This document shows positions 32,432-39,251 of a stretch of 45,044 nucleotides of DNA, piece by piece. This DNA is from a virus: the IMG/VR virus record IMGVR_UViG_3300046533_000107, positions 1-45,044 of that record; one strand, written 5' to 3'. The notes under the pieces are model-generated. The model had not been told where the DNA came from, made no database searches, and worked only from the letters and a program-made list of their open reading frames with translations. The stretch's first letter is position 1. The number at the start of each line of letters is the position of its first letter. The position numbers were made by a program, and so were the translations under genes.

Positions 32432-32560
32432 ATGATCAAGATTGAGAATGGTGGCATCGTCGTTGCCCAGCGCAAGGACGGTTCTCGCTGCATCCTCTGG
32501 GAGAACAACAGCCTGGAGTGGTTCAGCAAGGACGACGCCAACCGCCTCTTCGGGATCTAG
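32432..32560 (+). CDS. Small hypothetical protein, 42 aa (cassette 2)
   Basis: Preceded by AAGGGAGAGAGAAT. The 42-aa product (IKIENGGIVVAQRKDGS and ILWENNSLEWFSK) resembles a small beta-hairpin domain. Not recognised. Confidence 0.65.
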   Translation: MIKIENGGIVVAQRKDGSRCILWENNSLEWFSKDDANRLFGI

Positions 32561-32568
32561 GAGATATC

Positions 32569-32916
32569 ATGAGCAAGCTTCGCTACCTCACAACGTACTC
32601 CGGCCCCTCTTTCGGGGCTGGTTACCCGTTCGAGAAGATGGAGGGATTCAACTCCCTCTACGAAGTCACGTGCGAAATGCATCGTCGTCAGACCATGGGC
32701 TACGGCTACACCACTACGTATGCCGAGAATGCCGATGGCCTGTACGTCGAGTGGGAGCCCGAGAAGCGTTACGACTTCCCCGGAACCACGACCGAAGACA
32801 TCATGGAGCTGTACGGAGTTACCGATAAGGGTGACGGTACATACTTCCGTCACGACGAACCCTCATTCCGCCTCAGTGTCGGCCCTCGCGGAGGGATCGC
32901 CAGAGAGGCTTGCTGA
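32569..32916 (+). CDS. Hypothetical protein, 115 aa
   Basis: ATG 32569 (GGAGATATC upstream) begins a 115-aa protein with a Tyr/Gly-rich start and a central YVEWEPEKRYDFPGTT segment. Upstream gene ends 8 nt before. No family. Confidence 0.7.
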   Translation: MSKLRYLTTYSGPSFGAGYPFEKMEGFNSLYEVTCEMHRRQTMGYGYTTTYAENADGLYVEWEPEKRYDFPGTTTEDIMELYGVTDKGDGTYFRHDEPSFRLSVGPRGGIAREAC

Positions 32917-32918
32917 GT

Positions 32919-32977
32919 CAGTGACCAAGGTTGGTCTCGGTTCCCTTCGGGGAACCGGGGCCTTCCCGGCATCACTG
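32919..32977 (+). repeat. Intergenic closed-stem RNA element, copy 2 (divergent stem)
   Basis: CAGTGACC...GGCATCACTG: CAGTGA pairs with TCACTG, CC with GG, and the CA bulge is kept. An inner AAGG...CCTT and GGTTCCC-TTCG-GGGAACC stem are present. The stem sequence is entirely different from the other copies but the layout is the same. Confidence 0.75.
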
Positions 32978-32998
32978 CCGAAACAAGGGAGAGAGAAC

Positions 32999-33331
32999 AT
33001 GTCCTACACCGCAAAGGCCCGCAAGGGTGCTGAACTGCTGGACACCCACAATCCCGGATGGTTCCGGCACGTCAGCCTGAAGACGCTCGACATGCAAAGC
33101 ATCGATAAGTGCATCATCGGCCAAGTTTATGGAGACTGGGGTCGTGGGATGGACGAGTTGGATCACACCTCCGACAACAGTGACTGGAGGAAGCTTCAGG
33201 CCGACTACGGCTTTGATCTTCTGGAAGATGCCTACGAGGCCGCAGGCGCCCCCGACTGGAACGAAAACTGGGCAGCCCTTCAGTCCGCATGGATTGAAGA
33301 GATCATGAAGCGCACGAACGACAACGATTGA
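32999..33331 (+). CDS. Hypothetical protein, 110 aa (cassette 3)
   Basis: Starts after AAGGGAGAGAGAAC. A 110-aa acidic protein with Trp-rich elements (NPGWFRHVSLKTLDMQSI, NENWAALQSAWIEEI). Helical. Function unknown. Ends one base before the next repeated RNA element. Confidence 0.7.
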   Translation: MSYTAKARKGAELLDTHNPGWFRHVSLKTLDMQSIDKCIIGQVYGDWGRGMDELDHTSDNSDWRKLQADYGFDLLEDAYEAAGAPDWNENWAALQSAWIEEIMKRTNDND

Positions 33332-33392
33332 CTGTAACCAGGTGGAGCTAGCGGGGCCCGAAAGGGCCCCGTTGGTTGCAACGGCATTACAG
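33332..33392 (+). repeat. Intergenic closed-stem RNA element, copy 3 (covaried pair)
   Basis: CTGTAACC...GGCATTACAG: here the closing G-C of copies 1, 4 and 5 is replaced by A-T (CTGTAA with TTACAG). An inner GGGGCCC-GAAA-GGGCCCC hairpin is also present. Compensatory change supports a real RNA stem. Confidence 0.85.
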
Positions 33393-33419
33393 CCGACAGC
33401 ACTACCAGGGAGAGAGACA

Positions 33420-33746
33420 ATGGAAGCTGACCGCTATGCGATCGACTACGACCACACCTTTGGCGGATGGGGAGTAGTTGAGGCAAAGACTGGCCTTTTT
33501 GTCGGACACACCGGCACTCAGGCCGGAGCCAGGGTTATGTGCCGCAATCTCAACAAGCGGCACACCTACCTTCCCGTCTTCAGCACGGAGAGCTTTTCCG
33601 TTCGACCCCTCACTGAATCCGAAATCCATGAGGATGCAGAGATCTGGGGTGAGGCGATCACTCAGCTCAAAACTCCGGACGGCAACAAGATGTTCGTCGT
33701 CTTCGGATGCGAGTTTGGTGACCGCGAATGGAGGATCTACGCATGA
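33420..33746 (+). CDS. Hypothetical protein, 108 aa (cassette 4)
   Basis: Preceded by CCAGGGAGAGAGACA. 108-aa protein with a beta-rich first half (YAIDYDHTFGGWGVVEAKTG) and a helix-strand second half. Overlaps the next gene by ATGA. Confidence 0.7.
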   Translation: MEADRYAIDYDHTFGGWGVVEAKTGLFVGHTGTQAGARVMCRNLNKRHTYLPVFSTESFSVRPLTESEIHEDAEIWGEAITQLKTPDGNKMFVVFGCEFGDREWRIYA

Positions 33747-33931
33747 GCTATCTCGGCAACGAGTTCGCCAAGCTTGGATGGGGCGACGATGGCAGGCTCA
33801 AGATCACCTCTGAGCAAGGCGAGACGGACTGGATCGACATCAGCCCGGAGAGCATGTCGGCAATTCTTCTGATCCTCAAGCGCGAGCAAGACAAGGGCAT
33901 CAGCGAACTCATTGAGAGGCTTGGACTGTAG
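33743..33931 (+). CDS. Small hypothetical protein, 62 aa
   Basis: ATG 33743 overlaps the previous stop. The 62-aa acidic product ends in a helix (AILLILKREQDKGISELI). Its stop codon TAG is inside the next repeated RNA element (CTGTAG). Confidence 0.7.
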   Translation: MSYLGNEFAKLGWGDDGRLKITSEQGETDWIDISPESMSAILLILKREQDKGISELIERLGL

Positions 33932-33990
33932 CCAGATGGAGCTTCTGGGCGCCCCGCAAGGGGCGTCCGGGGGTTGCAACGGCACTACAG
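33926..33990 (+). repeat. Intergenic closed-stem RNA element, copy 4 (identical to copy 1)
   Basis: All 65 bases match the element at 32340-32404. It overlaps the stop codon of the upstream gene, so the terminating ribosome covers part of the stem. Confidence 0.9.
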
Positions 33991-34018
33991 TGAGTAGTGT
34001 TGACAAAGGAGAGAGACA

Positions 34019-34414
34019 ATGGAGCGAATTACCCTCGACTTCGCCATCAAGGCTGCACTCGATGCGGCTGCACTGATGCCGGAAGGGTACATCTACACCA
34101 ATCCTGATGGTGAGGTAGCTGTCGAACTCTCCCTGATCGGAGGCGGAATCAGCTGTTCTTACTTCGACGACAAAGACGGAAGCCCTTCGTGCCTTGTGGG
34201 GCACATCCTTCATGCCGCCGGGATCACCGCACAGCACATCCCCGCCGGACACTCCGGATCTGGGTCTCACACTCTCATCGAAGAACTCACAGAGTGTGAG
34301 GGATTGATGGTTGATATGGATGCTTCATCCTTCATGAGCACAATCCAGAATCTTCAGGATTCTGGAGTTCCGTGGGATGACGCTATCAGGGAAGGCATTT
34401 CAGCGTATCTGTAG
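34019..34414 (+). CDS. Cassette protein, paralogue A, 131 aa
   Basis: Follows AAAGGAGAGAGACA. The 131-aa protein has a C-terminal segment, MSTIQNLQDSGVPWDDAI, and an internal GSPSCLVGHIL that is shared with the gene at 35382 (GTPSCLVGRML and TLQDNQDRGVPWGDAL). These are paralogues, about 40% similar by eye in these blocks. Unknown function; small duplicated early genes are often host-takeover or anti-defence proteins. Confidence 0.75.
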   Translation: MERITLDFAIKAALDAAALMPEGYIYTNPDGEVAVELSLIGGGISCSYFDDKDGSPSCLVGHILHAAGITAQHIPAGHSGSGSHTLIEELTECEGLMVDMDASSFMSTIQNLQDSGVPWDDAIREGISAYL

Positions 34415-34465
34415 CCAGGCTGAGGGCGCACCCCTTCGGGGGTGCGCCTTGAGACGGCACTACAG
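34409..34465 (+). repeat. Intergenic closed-stem RNA element, copy 5
   Basis: CTGTAGCC...GGCACTACAG closes a GGCGCACCCC-TTCG-GGGGTGCGCC hairpin, different in sequence and loop from the others. Overlaps the previous gene's TAG. Confidence 0.85.
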
Positions 34466-34492
34466 GTAGTAGTACCGAAAAGGGAGAGAGAC

Positions 34493-34906
34493 ATGAGCGA
34501 GATTTGCACCAACTCCGCATGTAGCGTTCACGGTCGTAACGACCTCACTGTCATTGGTGAGTACGACCACCCGGTTTTGATTACCTACTGCGGAGATCGT
34601 GCGGTCTACACTGACACCACCCTGGACACCGAAGGGCTTTCCCCCTCCGATCGTCTGCGGATGGCTGGTGAACTGATGGATATCCTCGCAAGCGAGGATG
34701 AGAGCGAGATTCGTCGGGCCGCACTGGAGATCGTCAACGATTTCCTGGTCTCTTACACCTACATCTACACCGTGGGTGAAGGCACCATCGATCAGGCGAT
34801 TGCCGACTACAATAGCGAATGTATCCGGATCGAGCACGCACCCGAAGAGTCCTCCGACATTCACTTCCGTGAGGTCAACAGGATCGAGGGAATCAAGAAC
34901 GCCTAG
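34493..34906 (+). CDS. Hypothetical protein, 137 aa (cassette 6)
   Basis: Follows AAAGGGAGAGAGAC. The 137-aa acidic protein has an N-terminal Cys pair (CTNSACSVHG) that could bind zinc and a helical middle (LRMAGELMDILASEDESEI). Not recognised. Confidence 0.7.
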   Translation: MSEICTNSACSVHGRNDLTVIGEYDHPVLITYCGDRAVYTDTTLDTEGLSPSDRLRMAGELMDILASEDESEIRRAALEIVNDFLVSYTYIYTVGEGTIDQAIADYNSECIRIEHAPEESSDIHFREVNRIEGIKNA

Positions 34907-34954
34907 CAGCAGTCCAGCGCGCCTCTCGTAGGTGCGTTGGGTCGGTTCGCTAGG
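34902..34954 (+). repeat. Intergenic closed-stem element with unrelated stem
   Basis: CCTAGC pairs with GCTAGG and encloses CCAGCGC...GCGTTGG. It lacks the CC/GGCA core of the other copies, but has the same position between a stop codon and the GGGAGAGAGA leader. Confidence 0.55.
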
Positions 34955-34977
34955 ACCGAAAACAAGGGAGAGAGACC

Positions 34978-35238
34978 ATGAGCAACCGAGTCACCAAGAA
35001 GAACCTTGACGCCATGCTTGAGCGCTACGTTGCGGCTCTGCGGCTCCACGGGGACGTTTCTGACTTCCGCATGGACGAGGGCAGCAAGGTCCACGATCGA
35101 GCGTATCGGCTGTTCTACACCAACGGCCACGCTGCTCCCGGAACCGATAACGGCTACCTTGGAATGACCAAGGGTGAGGCATGGACTGCGCTGCGCTTCA
35201 TGGCGAAGGTTCTTGAAGACGTCAAGTATGGCAGGTAA
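34978..35238 (+). CDS. Hypothetical protein, 86 aa (cassette 7)
   Basis: Preceded by AAGGGAGAGAGACC. 86-aa helical, basic protein (RVTKKNLDAMLERYVAALRL, EAWTALRFMAKVLEDV). No family recognised; its helical tail looks like a small DNA-binding or RNA-polymerase-binding protein but this is only a guess. Confidence 0.7.
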   Translation: MSNRVTKKNLDAMLERYVAALRLHGDVSDFRMDEGSKVHDRAYRLFYTNGHAAPGTDNGYLGMTKGEAWTALRFMAKVLEDVKYGR

Positions 35239-35245
35239 CAACATC

Positions 35246-35265
35246 CCCACCCCCGAAGGGGTGGG
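35246..35265. terminator. Hairpin after cassette 7
   Basis: CCCACCCC-CGAA-GGGGTGGG, an 8-bp perfect stem, just after the stop at 35238. No T run on either strand, so partial terminator or RNA stabiliser. Confidence 0.6.
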
Positions 35266-35272
35266 CGGTGAA

Positions 35273-35352
35273 GGATGTACGGGAGTGCCGAAACATAAGT
35301 AGGCCCCGGCGGCTGTGTCTGGCCAATGCCGGTTCTTCCCTTCCGTACATCC
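35273..35352 (+). promoter_or_regulatory. Structured 5' leader, candidate cis-regulatory RNA
   Basis: GGATGTACGG at 35273-35282 pairs perfectly with CCGTACATCC at 35343-35352, enclosing about 60 bases that contain GGCC repeats and a CCGG pair. It lies 30 bases ahead of the start at 35382. A riboswitch or protein-binding leader is possible; it does not match a class that I can name. Confidence 0.5.
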
Positions 35353-35381
35353 CTTTCCGCCCATCAACAAGAGGAGCAATC

Positions 35382-35726
35382 ATGAACCTTGACCGCGCCA
35401 TCGAGTTGGCCAAGGTGGAAATCGAGAAGGAGGGGGAGGAGTTTGTCTACAAGGCGCCCGATCTCTCGTGCGTAAATTACAGAATGGACGGCACTCCCTC
35501 GTGTCTCGTTGGCAGGATGCTAGATGCCGAAGGGCTCATAACTTTCCAGAGCCTCAGTGAGGCGAATCTCATCATGTCGCCGGTCACTTCCCTCGACTTC
35601 GACCTAGACCTGGACCTCCCCGAAGACACTCTTGGGTTCCTTCGGACCCTTCAGGATAATCAAGATAGAGGCGTTCCCTGGGGTGACGCCCTCAAGAAGA
35701 GCCTTCAGGCCCTTCGTCCAGCCTAA
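35382..35726 (+). CDS. Cassette protein, paralogue B, 114 aa
   Basis: Preceded by AAGAGGAGCAATC, not the GGGAGAGAGA leader. 114 aa, sharing the GxPSCLVGxxLxAxG and TLQDNQDRGVPWGDAL blocks with the gene at 34019. It is acidic (DFDLDLDLPEDT). Function unknown. Confidence 0.75.
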   Translation: MNLDRAIELAKVEIEKEGEEFVYKAPDLSCVNYRMDGTPSCLVGRMLDAEGLITFQSLSEANLIMSPVTSLDFDLDLDLPEDTLGFLRTLQDNQDRGVPWGDALKKSLQALRPA

Positions 35727-35734
35727 CAGCACTA

Positions 35735-35800
35735 CCACACCCTTCGGGGTGTGGCCTTAAGTCGACAGGGTAGATGGCTCTCTCTCCCCCTCCCCTGTCG
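35735..35800 (+). repeat. Paired hairpins between paralogue B and the next gene
   Basis: CCACACCC-TTCG-GGGTGTGG (35735-35754) is followed by CGACAGGG (35763-35770) paired with CCCTGTCG (35793-35800). Again a stem-rich gap directly ahead of a ribosome-binding site. Confidence 0.6.
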
Positions 35801-35832
35801 GCCTATGGCCACATCTGAAAGGAGTAGCCAGA

Positions 35833-36033
35833 ATGAAAAAGGCTTTCAGTAGGTACATTGAGAGTGGTGGAGTTACGTGCGCTTTTGCCGTATACCACCG
35901 AGAGTGGGACCATCAGCACCTTCAGCGAATGGTCCGCAAGGACTTCCCCAACGGCGTGATTCGCAGAACTTGGATGGATCGTGACGGCAAAGCCATCATG
36001 ACCGGATGGTTCTATGAGAATTGGGGAGCATAA
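35833..36033 (+). CDS. Small basic hypothetical protein, 66 aa
   Basis: ATG 35833 is preceded by GAAAGGAG. The 66-aa product is basic and His/Trp/Arg-rich (YHREWDHQHLQRMVRKDFP). The stop overlaps the next start (TAATG). Unknown. Confidence 0.7.
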   Translation: MKKAFSRYIESGGVTCAFAVYHREWDHQHLQRMVRKDFPNGVIRRTWMDRDGKAIMTGWFYENWGA

Positions 36034-36533
36034 TGGCCCTTCCGAGCCGCAAGACTCAGATCGAAGCCATTGCAAAGCTTCTCGATGATGAGGAGCGCGA
36101 AGACCTGCCCCTCGATGACTTCGCAAAGCTGATCGTGGATGGATATCACGACCTATTGCAGAAGGACATCAAGGCAGGCTCTCCCCCTCTTCATGAGGGT
36201 GCGATGTTCAAGTCTCCGTTCACCACGAAGGTCCACGAGATCAGGTGGCTAGGCGGAGAAAGGGCATGGATCGTCACCGCAGACAGCCGATATGGCTGGT
36301 TCGGGCCGATCGATTCACCGTTCTGGCAGTACACCGAGGAGACTCGATCTAAGCCGTTCGCACCCAACGAAGACTGGGCTGTCGGCGAAGAGGTCTCAAG
36401 GAATCAGCGCATCTACCAGGGAACCATCATCGCGACAGGCCCTAAGTGCGTGCTAATAGAGTCGCGCAAAACCGGAAACATTTCGGTAGACTCCAACGAC
36501 AACATGAAAAAGCATTATCGGAGAGAGGGTTAG
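36033..36533 (+). CDS. Hypothetical protein, 166 aa
   Basis: ATG 36033 overlaps the previous stop. The N-terminal 45 residues are helical (IEAIAKLLDDEEREDLPLDDFAKL), followed by a beta-rich domain with KSPFTTKVHEIRWLGGERAWI. No recognised motif. Confidence 0.7.
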   Translation: MALPSRKTQIEAIAKLLDDEEREDLPLDDFAKLIVDGYHDLLQKDIKAGSPPLHEGAMFKSPFTTKVHEIRWLGGERAWIVTADSRYGWFGPIDSPFWQYTEETRSKPFAPNEDWAVGEEVSRNQRIYQGTIIATGPKCVLIESRKTGNISVDSNDNMKKHYRREG

Positions 36534-36534
36534 C

Positions 36535-36879
36535 ATGTCCGAGCTTGAGGTTCGCATCGGAAAGTTCACTGGAACGAAGTACACCGTTATCGCCAAGCAT
36601 GTGACTGAGGATGGTGAGGAATTCCTGTGGCTGAAGAGTGGCTCTGACGGGACTCCCGTCACCGCAACGCGGCGCTGGGTGAACGATAACACCAAGCCCG
36701 TATTCGACTTCTTCGAAGAGAAGAAGAGCTACTATCTGCGCGGCGTCGTTTACGCCATCTGGCACATCCAAGAGACGGCTCACGGAATGGCCGCCCTTGC
36801 TGAGAGGGCCGACAGAGAACCGGTAGTACTGACCGAGGATGACTGGAGGGCCTTCAAGAACCACGACGGCTTCAAGTAA
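36535..36879 (+). CDS. Hypothetical protein, 114 aa
   Basis: ATG 36535 is one base after the previous stop. 114 aa with an N-terminal beta domain (YTVIAKHVTEDGEEFLWL) and a C-terminal helical tail. It is the last gene of this plus-strand run before the terminator. Confidence 0.7.
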   Translation: MSELEVRIGKFTGTKYTVIAKHVTEDGEEFLWLKSGSDGTPVTATRRWVNDNTKPVFDFFEEKKSYYLRGVVYAIWHIQETAHGMAALAERADREPVVLTEDDWRAFKNHDGFK

Positions 36880-36884
36880 CCAAA

Positions 36885-36908
36885 AGAGGGGCCCTTCGGG
36901 GCCCCTCT
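36885..36908. terminator. Bidirectional terminator
   Basis: AGAGGGGCCC-TTCG-GGGCCCCTCT, a 10-bp perfect stem, lies between the convergent plus-strand cassette genes and the minus-strand sigma-like gene. On the minus strand it is followed by CTTTTGG. Confidence 0.85.
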
Positions 36909-36939
36909 CAGGTTCATCACTTTACGGATAACCGCAAGA

Positions 36940-37617
36940 CTATCCCTCGTACTGTCGATCAGTAACAGCCCTAGCCTCACCATTGCCCATCGCCCTGTGT
37001 CGGTCATCAGCATTCTGCCGCAGGTCTGCCGGGGAAACCCTGCCGAGCCTGTCTCGCAGGGCGTTGACGGCCGAGCTGTGGCGCTTGCTGGCCCCTTGCT
37101 GAGTGATGCCCACCTTCTCTCCGATCTCATCGAACCCCAACTGTGCGCAGTGACGAAGGAAGAGCACGTCTCGGTACTCTTTCTTGATCTCTGCCAGCGC
37201 AGCTTTCACGTCAGACAGCATCGCCATGAAGTCACCGGTCTCATTGACTTGACCCTTGGCACGCGGCTGCCCATCTCCGAAGGTAGAGAAGGACTGCCAG
37301 TCTTCGTGAGTGAAGGCGGAATCGAGAAGGACTTCGATCACGTCACGAGTGTATGTGTACGTGTCTTCCTTCGAATAGTTATTAGTGTCTCGGTCTTCTT
37401 TCGACGCGGCTGCCGAAGCAGCCTTCAGCATCGTGGAATAGACCTTGCCTTCCCACTCGCCATCTAGCATGGCTTTCTCGATGGAGTTCTGACGACTGTA
37501 AGCCCAGATCCAGATCTCCTGGGCAACATCCTCCGCCGAGACGTAAGAAGGCCAGTTGTGTGCGGTATGAGCAGCCGCTCGCTCAACGAGCGGCATCAGA
37601 GTCTCGTGAAAGGACAT
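36940..37617 (-). CDS. RNA polymerase sigma-70-family-like protein
   Basis: A 225-aa protein with a sigma region-2-like helix (SAEDVAQEIWIWAYSRQN, near residue 30) and a region-4-like segment: LAEIKKEYRDVLFLRHCAQL, GFDEIGEKVGITQQGASKRH, an HTH, then AVNALRDRL. This matches ECF-type or phage sigma factors that redirect host RNA polymerase to phage promoters. It starts at ATG 37617, two bases after the metallophosphoesterase stop. Which promoters it reads is unknown. Confidence 0.8.
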   Translation of the reverse strand: MSFHETLMPLVERAAAHTAHNWPSYVSAEDVAQEIWIWAYSRQNSIEKAMLDGEWEGKVYSTMLKAASAAASKEDRDTNNYSKEDTYTYTRDVIEVLLDSAFTHEDWQSFSTFGDGQPRAKGQVNETGDFMAMLSDVKAALAEIKKEYRDVLFLRHCAQLGFDEIGEKVGITQQGASKRHSSAVNALRDRLGRVSPADLRQNADDRHRAMGNGEARAVTDRQYEG

Positions 37618-37619
37618 GG

Positions 37620-38393
37620 TCACCACTTCTTACCCTGGAAAATGAAACCTCGGTCAGTCATGACAACAAGCTCGGGATACATTCTCTTCCCGTCGTCATG
37701 GAGAACTCCGAAACTCATGTTCCAGCTGACCGAGCCGTCCTTGACGTACGTAGCCTTGACGGGATCCATGATGGAGCCCACGTTCATGGTGAAACGTCCG
37801 TCAACCTTACCATTGTACCCATACGCCCTGGTAATCAACCCAGGCTGATGGGTGTGACCGAAGACGTATGACTTGTGGGACCCATACCGCTTTGCGAACT
37901 TGGCATCCCATGCGCTCATCGTCTGCGAGTAGCCACTGCTCTCGTGTCCGTGGATTGCGTAGGTGTTGGTCCCGATGTTCAGAGGGCCACGCTCGTAACT
38001 CCAGCCCAGCTCTTCGAGGGAGAACAGATTGGGCATGGACAACGCGTTCAAAGATGCGAGAGCAGGGGCATACTTCTTGATGAATGTCATGATACGAAGA
38101 TCGTGATTGCCCTCAAGCCACGTCAGCTTCGCTCCTGGGGCCCGTTCCGCTACCGGCTGGAGGAAATCTTTCCGGTATCCCGTAACGTGCTCCTGAAGGG
38201 TGTCTGCGTACATCCCTGCGGTCCCTACGGACCACTGGGACACCTGAGGGAAGTCGATCCCGTCCCCGATTTGCACTACGGCATGGGGCTGGACGTCTTC
38301 GATGACATTGAGTATCTTCTTGAGTGCTAGCGGATCATGGTCGGGATACTGGATGTCCGGCACGATGATTGTGGTCAGTAGCTTATTTGCCAT
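37620..38393 (-). CDS. Calcineurin-like metallophosphoesterase
   Basis: The 257-aa protein has the metallophosphoesterase motifs PDIQYPDHD (first motif, Asp retained), GDGIDF, GNHD, GHESSG and GHTHQP, which bind two metal ions. Phage members act as phosphodiesterases or phosphatases, with unclear substrate. It starts at ATG 38393, 27 bp from a divergent gene. It might cleave nucleic acid or a defence nucleotide; substrate cannot be read from the sequence. Confidence 0.85.
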   Translation of the reverse strand: MANKLLTTIIVPDIQYPDHDPLALKKILNVIEDVQPHAVVQIGDGIDFPQVSQWSVGTAGMYADTLQEHVTGYRKDFLQPVAERAPGAKLTWLEGNHDLRIMTFIKKYAPALASLNALSMPNLFSLEELGWSYERGPLNIGTNTYAIHGHESSGYSQTMSAWDAKFAKRYGSHKSYVFGHTHQPGLITRAYGYNGKVDGRFTMNVGSIMDPVKATYVKDGSVSWNMSFGVLHDDGKRMYPELVVMTDRGFIFQGKKW

Positions 38394-38419
38394 GCCCGAA
38401 TGATAGCACATGGAGAATC
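38394..38419. promoter_or_regulatory. Very short divergent promoter gap
   Basis: Only 26 bases separate the minus-strand phosphoesterase start (38393) from the plus-strand start (38420). On the minus strand TATCAT lies about 9 nt upstream of the ATG, with TTGTTC 16 nt further upstream inside the other gene, so a leaderless or near-leaderless transcript is possible. The plus-strand gene has GGAG 4-5 nt upstream. Confidence 0.4.
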
Positions 38420-38575
38420 ATGAACAACGATACGTGTAGGTACAGCTACGTCCATTGGGTAGATGGGGTTCCTGCTACCGGAAGTATTGGCATGACCTAC
38501 CTCGACCCCGACAACATCATCCTGATTCCCGCATGTTCGGCATGCCAGGATTTCTATAAGGAGCAGGCCAAGTGA
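38420..38575 (+). CDS. Small hypothetical protein with C-terminal Cys pair, 51 aa
   Basis: The ATG at 38420 gives 51 residues ending IPACSACQDFYKEQAK, a CxxC pair, preceded by a beta-hairpin-like part. Overlaps the next gene by 4 nt (GTGA). Unknown. Confidence 0.65.
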   Translation: MNNDTCRYSYVHWVDGVPATGSIGMTYLDPDNIILIPACSACQDFYKEQAK

Positions 38576-38721
38576 GTCGCATGTATCACGGACCGAAGTC
38601 ACAGGCGTTCCTCCACGGGTCCGAGTGGACCCACATGGACGAGATGGACCTGGAGGAGCTGGAACTTTACGAGAGGGCCCGTCAGGGCCTCTCTCGGACG
38701 CTTTACGAAGAGGAGTCATGA
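38572..38721 (+). CDS. Small acidic protein, 49 aa
   Basis: GTG 38572 with AAGGAG upstream opens a 49-aa frame, mostly helical and acidic (MDEMDLEELELYERARQGL). Overlaps the next start by ATGA. Confidence 0.65.
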   Translation: MSRMYHGPKSQAFLHGSEWTHMDEMDLEELELYERARQGLSRTLYEEES

Positions 38722-38810
38722 GCGGTAAGAAGCAGGGGGCGGGGGACTTCTTCTTCCTTCTCCTCATAGTCGGACTGATCGCATACTTCTACAGTCAGGC
38801 AGGCAAGTGA
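38718..38810 (+). CDS. Single-pass membrane micro-protein, 30 aa
   Basis: ATG 38718 (GAAGAGGAG upstream) encodes 30 aa with one transmembrane stretch, FFFLLLIVGLIAYFYS, flanked by a Lys/Gly start and a short positive tail. Possibly a membrane-active regulator or superinfection-exclusion-like peptide. Chained to the next start by TGATG. Confidence 0.7.
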   Translation: MSGKKQGAGDFFFLLLIVGLIAYFYSQAGK

Positions 38811-38992
38811 TGGAGTACCAGAAGGCATATATTGAGGGCGCTCCCGGCTGGGAGGACTTCGTGGGTGTACTGATCATGTCTGTCAGGTCGATCGATGACC
38901 GACTGATGCACGCCGTGGGATGGGAAGAGCCTGACGGCAAGCAGGACTTCCATCTCTTCGAAGATCAGTACGTGACCATCTGGGACATGTGA
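38810..38992 (+). CDS. Small hypothetical protein, 60 aa
   Basis: ATG 38810 overlaps the previous stop. 60 aa with Trp/Asp-rich sequence (GAPGWEDFVGVLIMSVRS). Function unknown. It ends at a dyad (ATGTGAC-GTAG-GTCACAT). Confidence 0.65.
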   Translation: MEYQKAYIEGAPGWEDFVGVLIMSVRSIDDRLMHAVGWEEPDGKQDFHLFEDQYVTIWDM

Positions 38993-39251
38993 CGTAGGTC
39001 ACATGGTAGACCGGGAATGAACTGGCTCCGCAGATTGTTTCCTTAGTTGTAGGATCTGCGGAGCTGTAGTTTCCCCAGGTCACGACCCAAAGGGAGTGGC
39101 CAAGAGGTCAGTCACCCTGTTGAGTTGCAGTCAGCTTGACAGGGTGTGCTACCCTTAAACCAGAGCTTACAAAGTATGCAGTCAAGCGCTCCTCGGAACG
39201 AGGAGAGGAGCGCGTAAGTATCTATAGATATACAGTACTGATAGATCCTAC
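38993..39251 (+). promoter_or_regulatory. Regulatory leader ahead of the WhiB-like gene
   Basis: No gene is found. ATGTGAC-GTAG-GTCACAT lies at 38987-39004. GCTCCGCAGAT at 39025-39035 pairs with ATCTGCGGAGC at 39054-39064 over 11 bp. CACCCTGT at about 39113 pairs with ACAGGGTG near 39139. A TTGACA at 39136-39141 is a candidate -35, although no good -10 is at the ideal spacing. GCGCTCCTC...GAGGAGCGC overlaps an alternative CTCCTCG-GAA-CGAGGAG hairpin near 39186-39213, and TATCTATAGATA at 39219-39230 is a perfect palindrome. The alternative stems and a terminator hairpin just before the WhiB-like gene resemble an attenuator. Confidence 0.55.

Noticed and set aside
39136-39160. Possible sigma-70 promoter TTGACA with a downstream -10
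   Set aside because: TTGACA is perfect, but no TANNNT lies at 16-19 bases. It overlaps an inverted repeat (CACCCTGT/ACAGGGTG), so I only describe it as a regulatory region.
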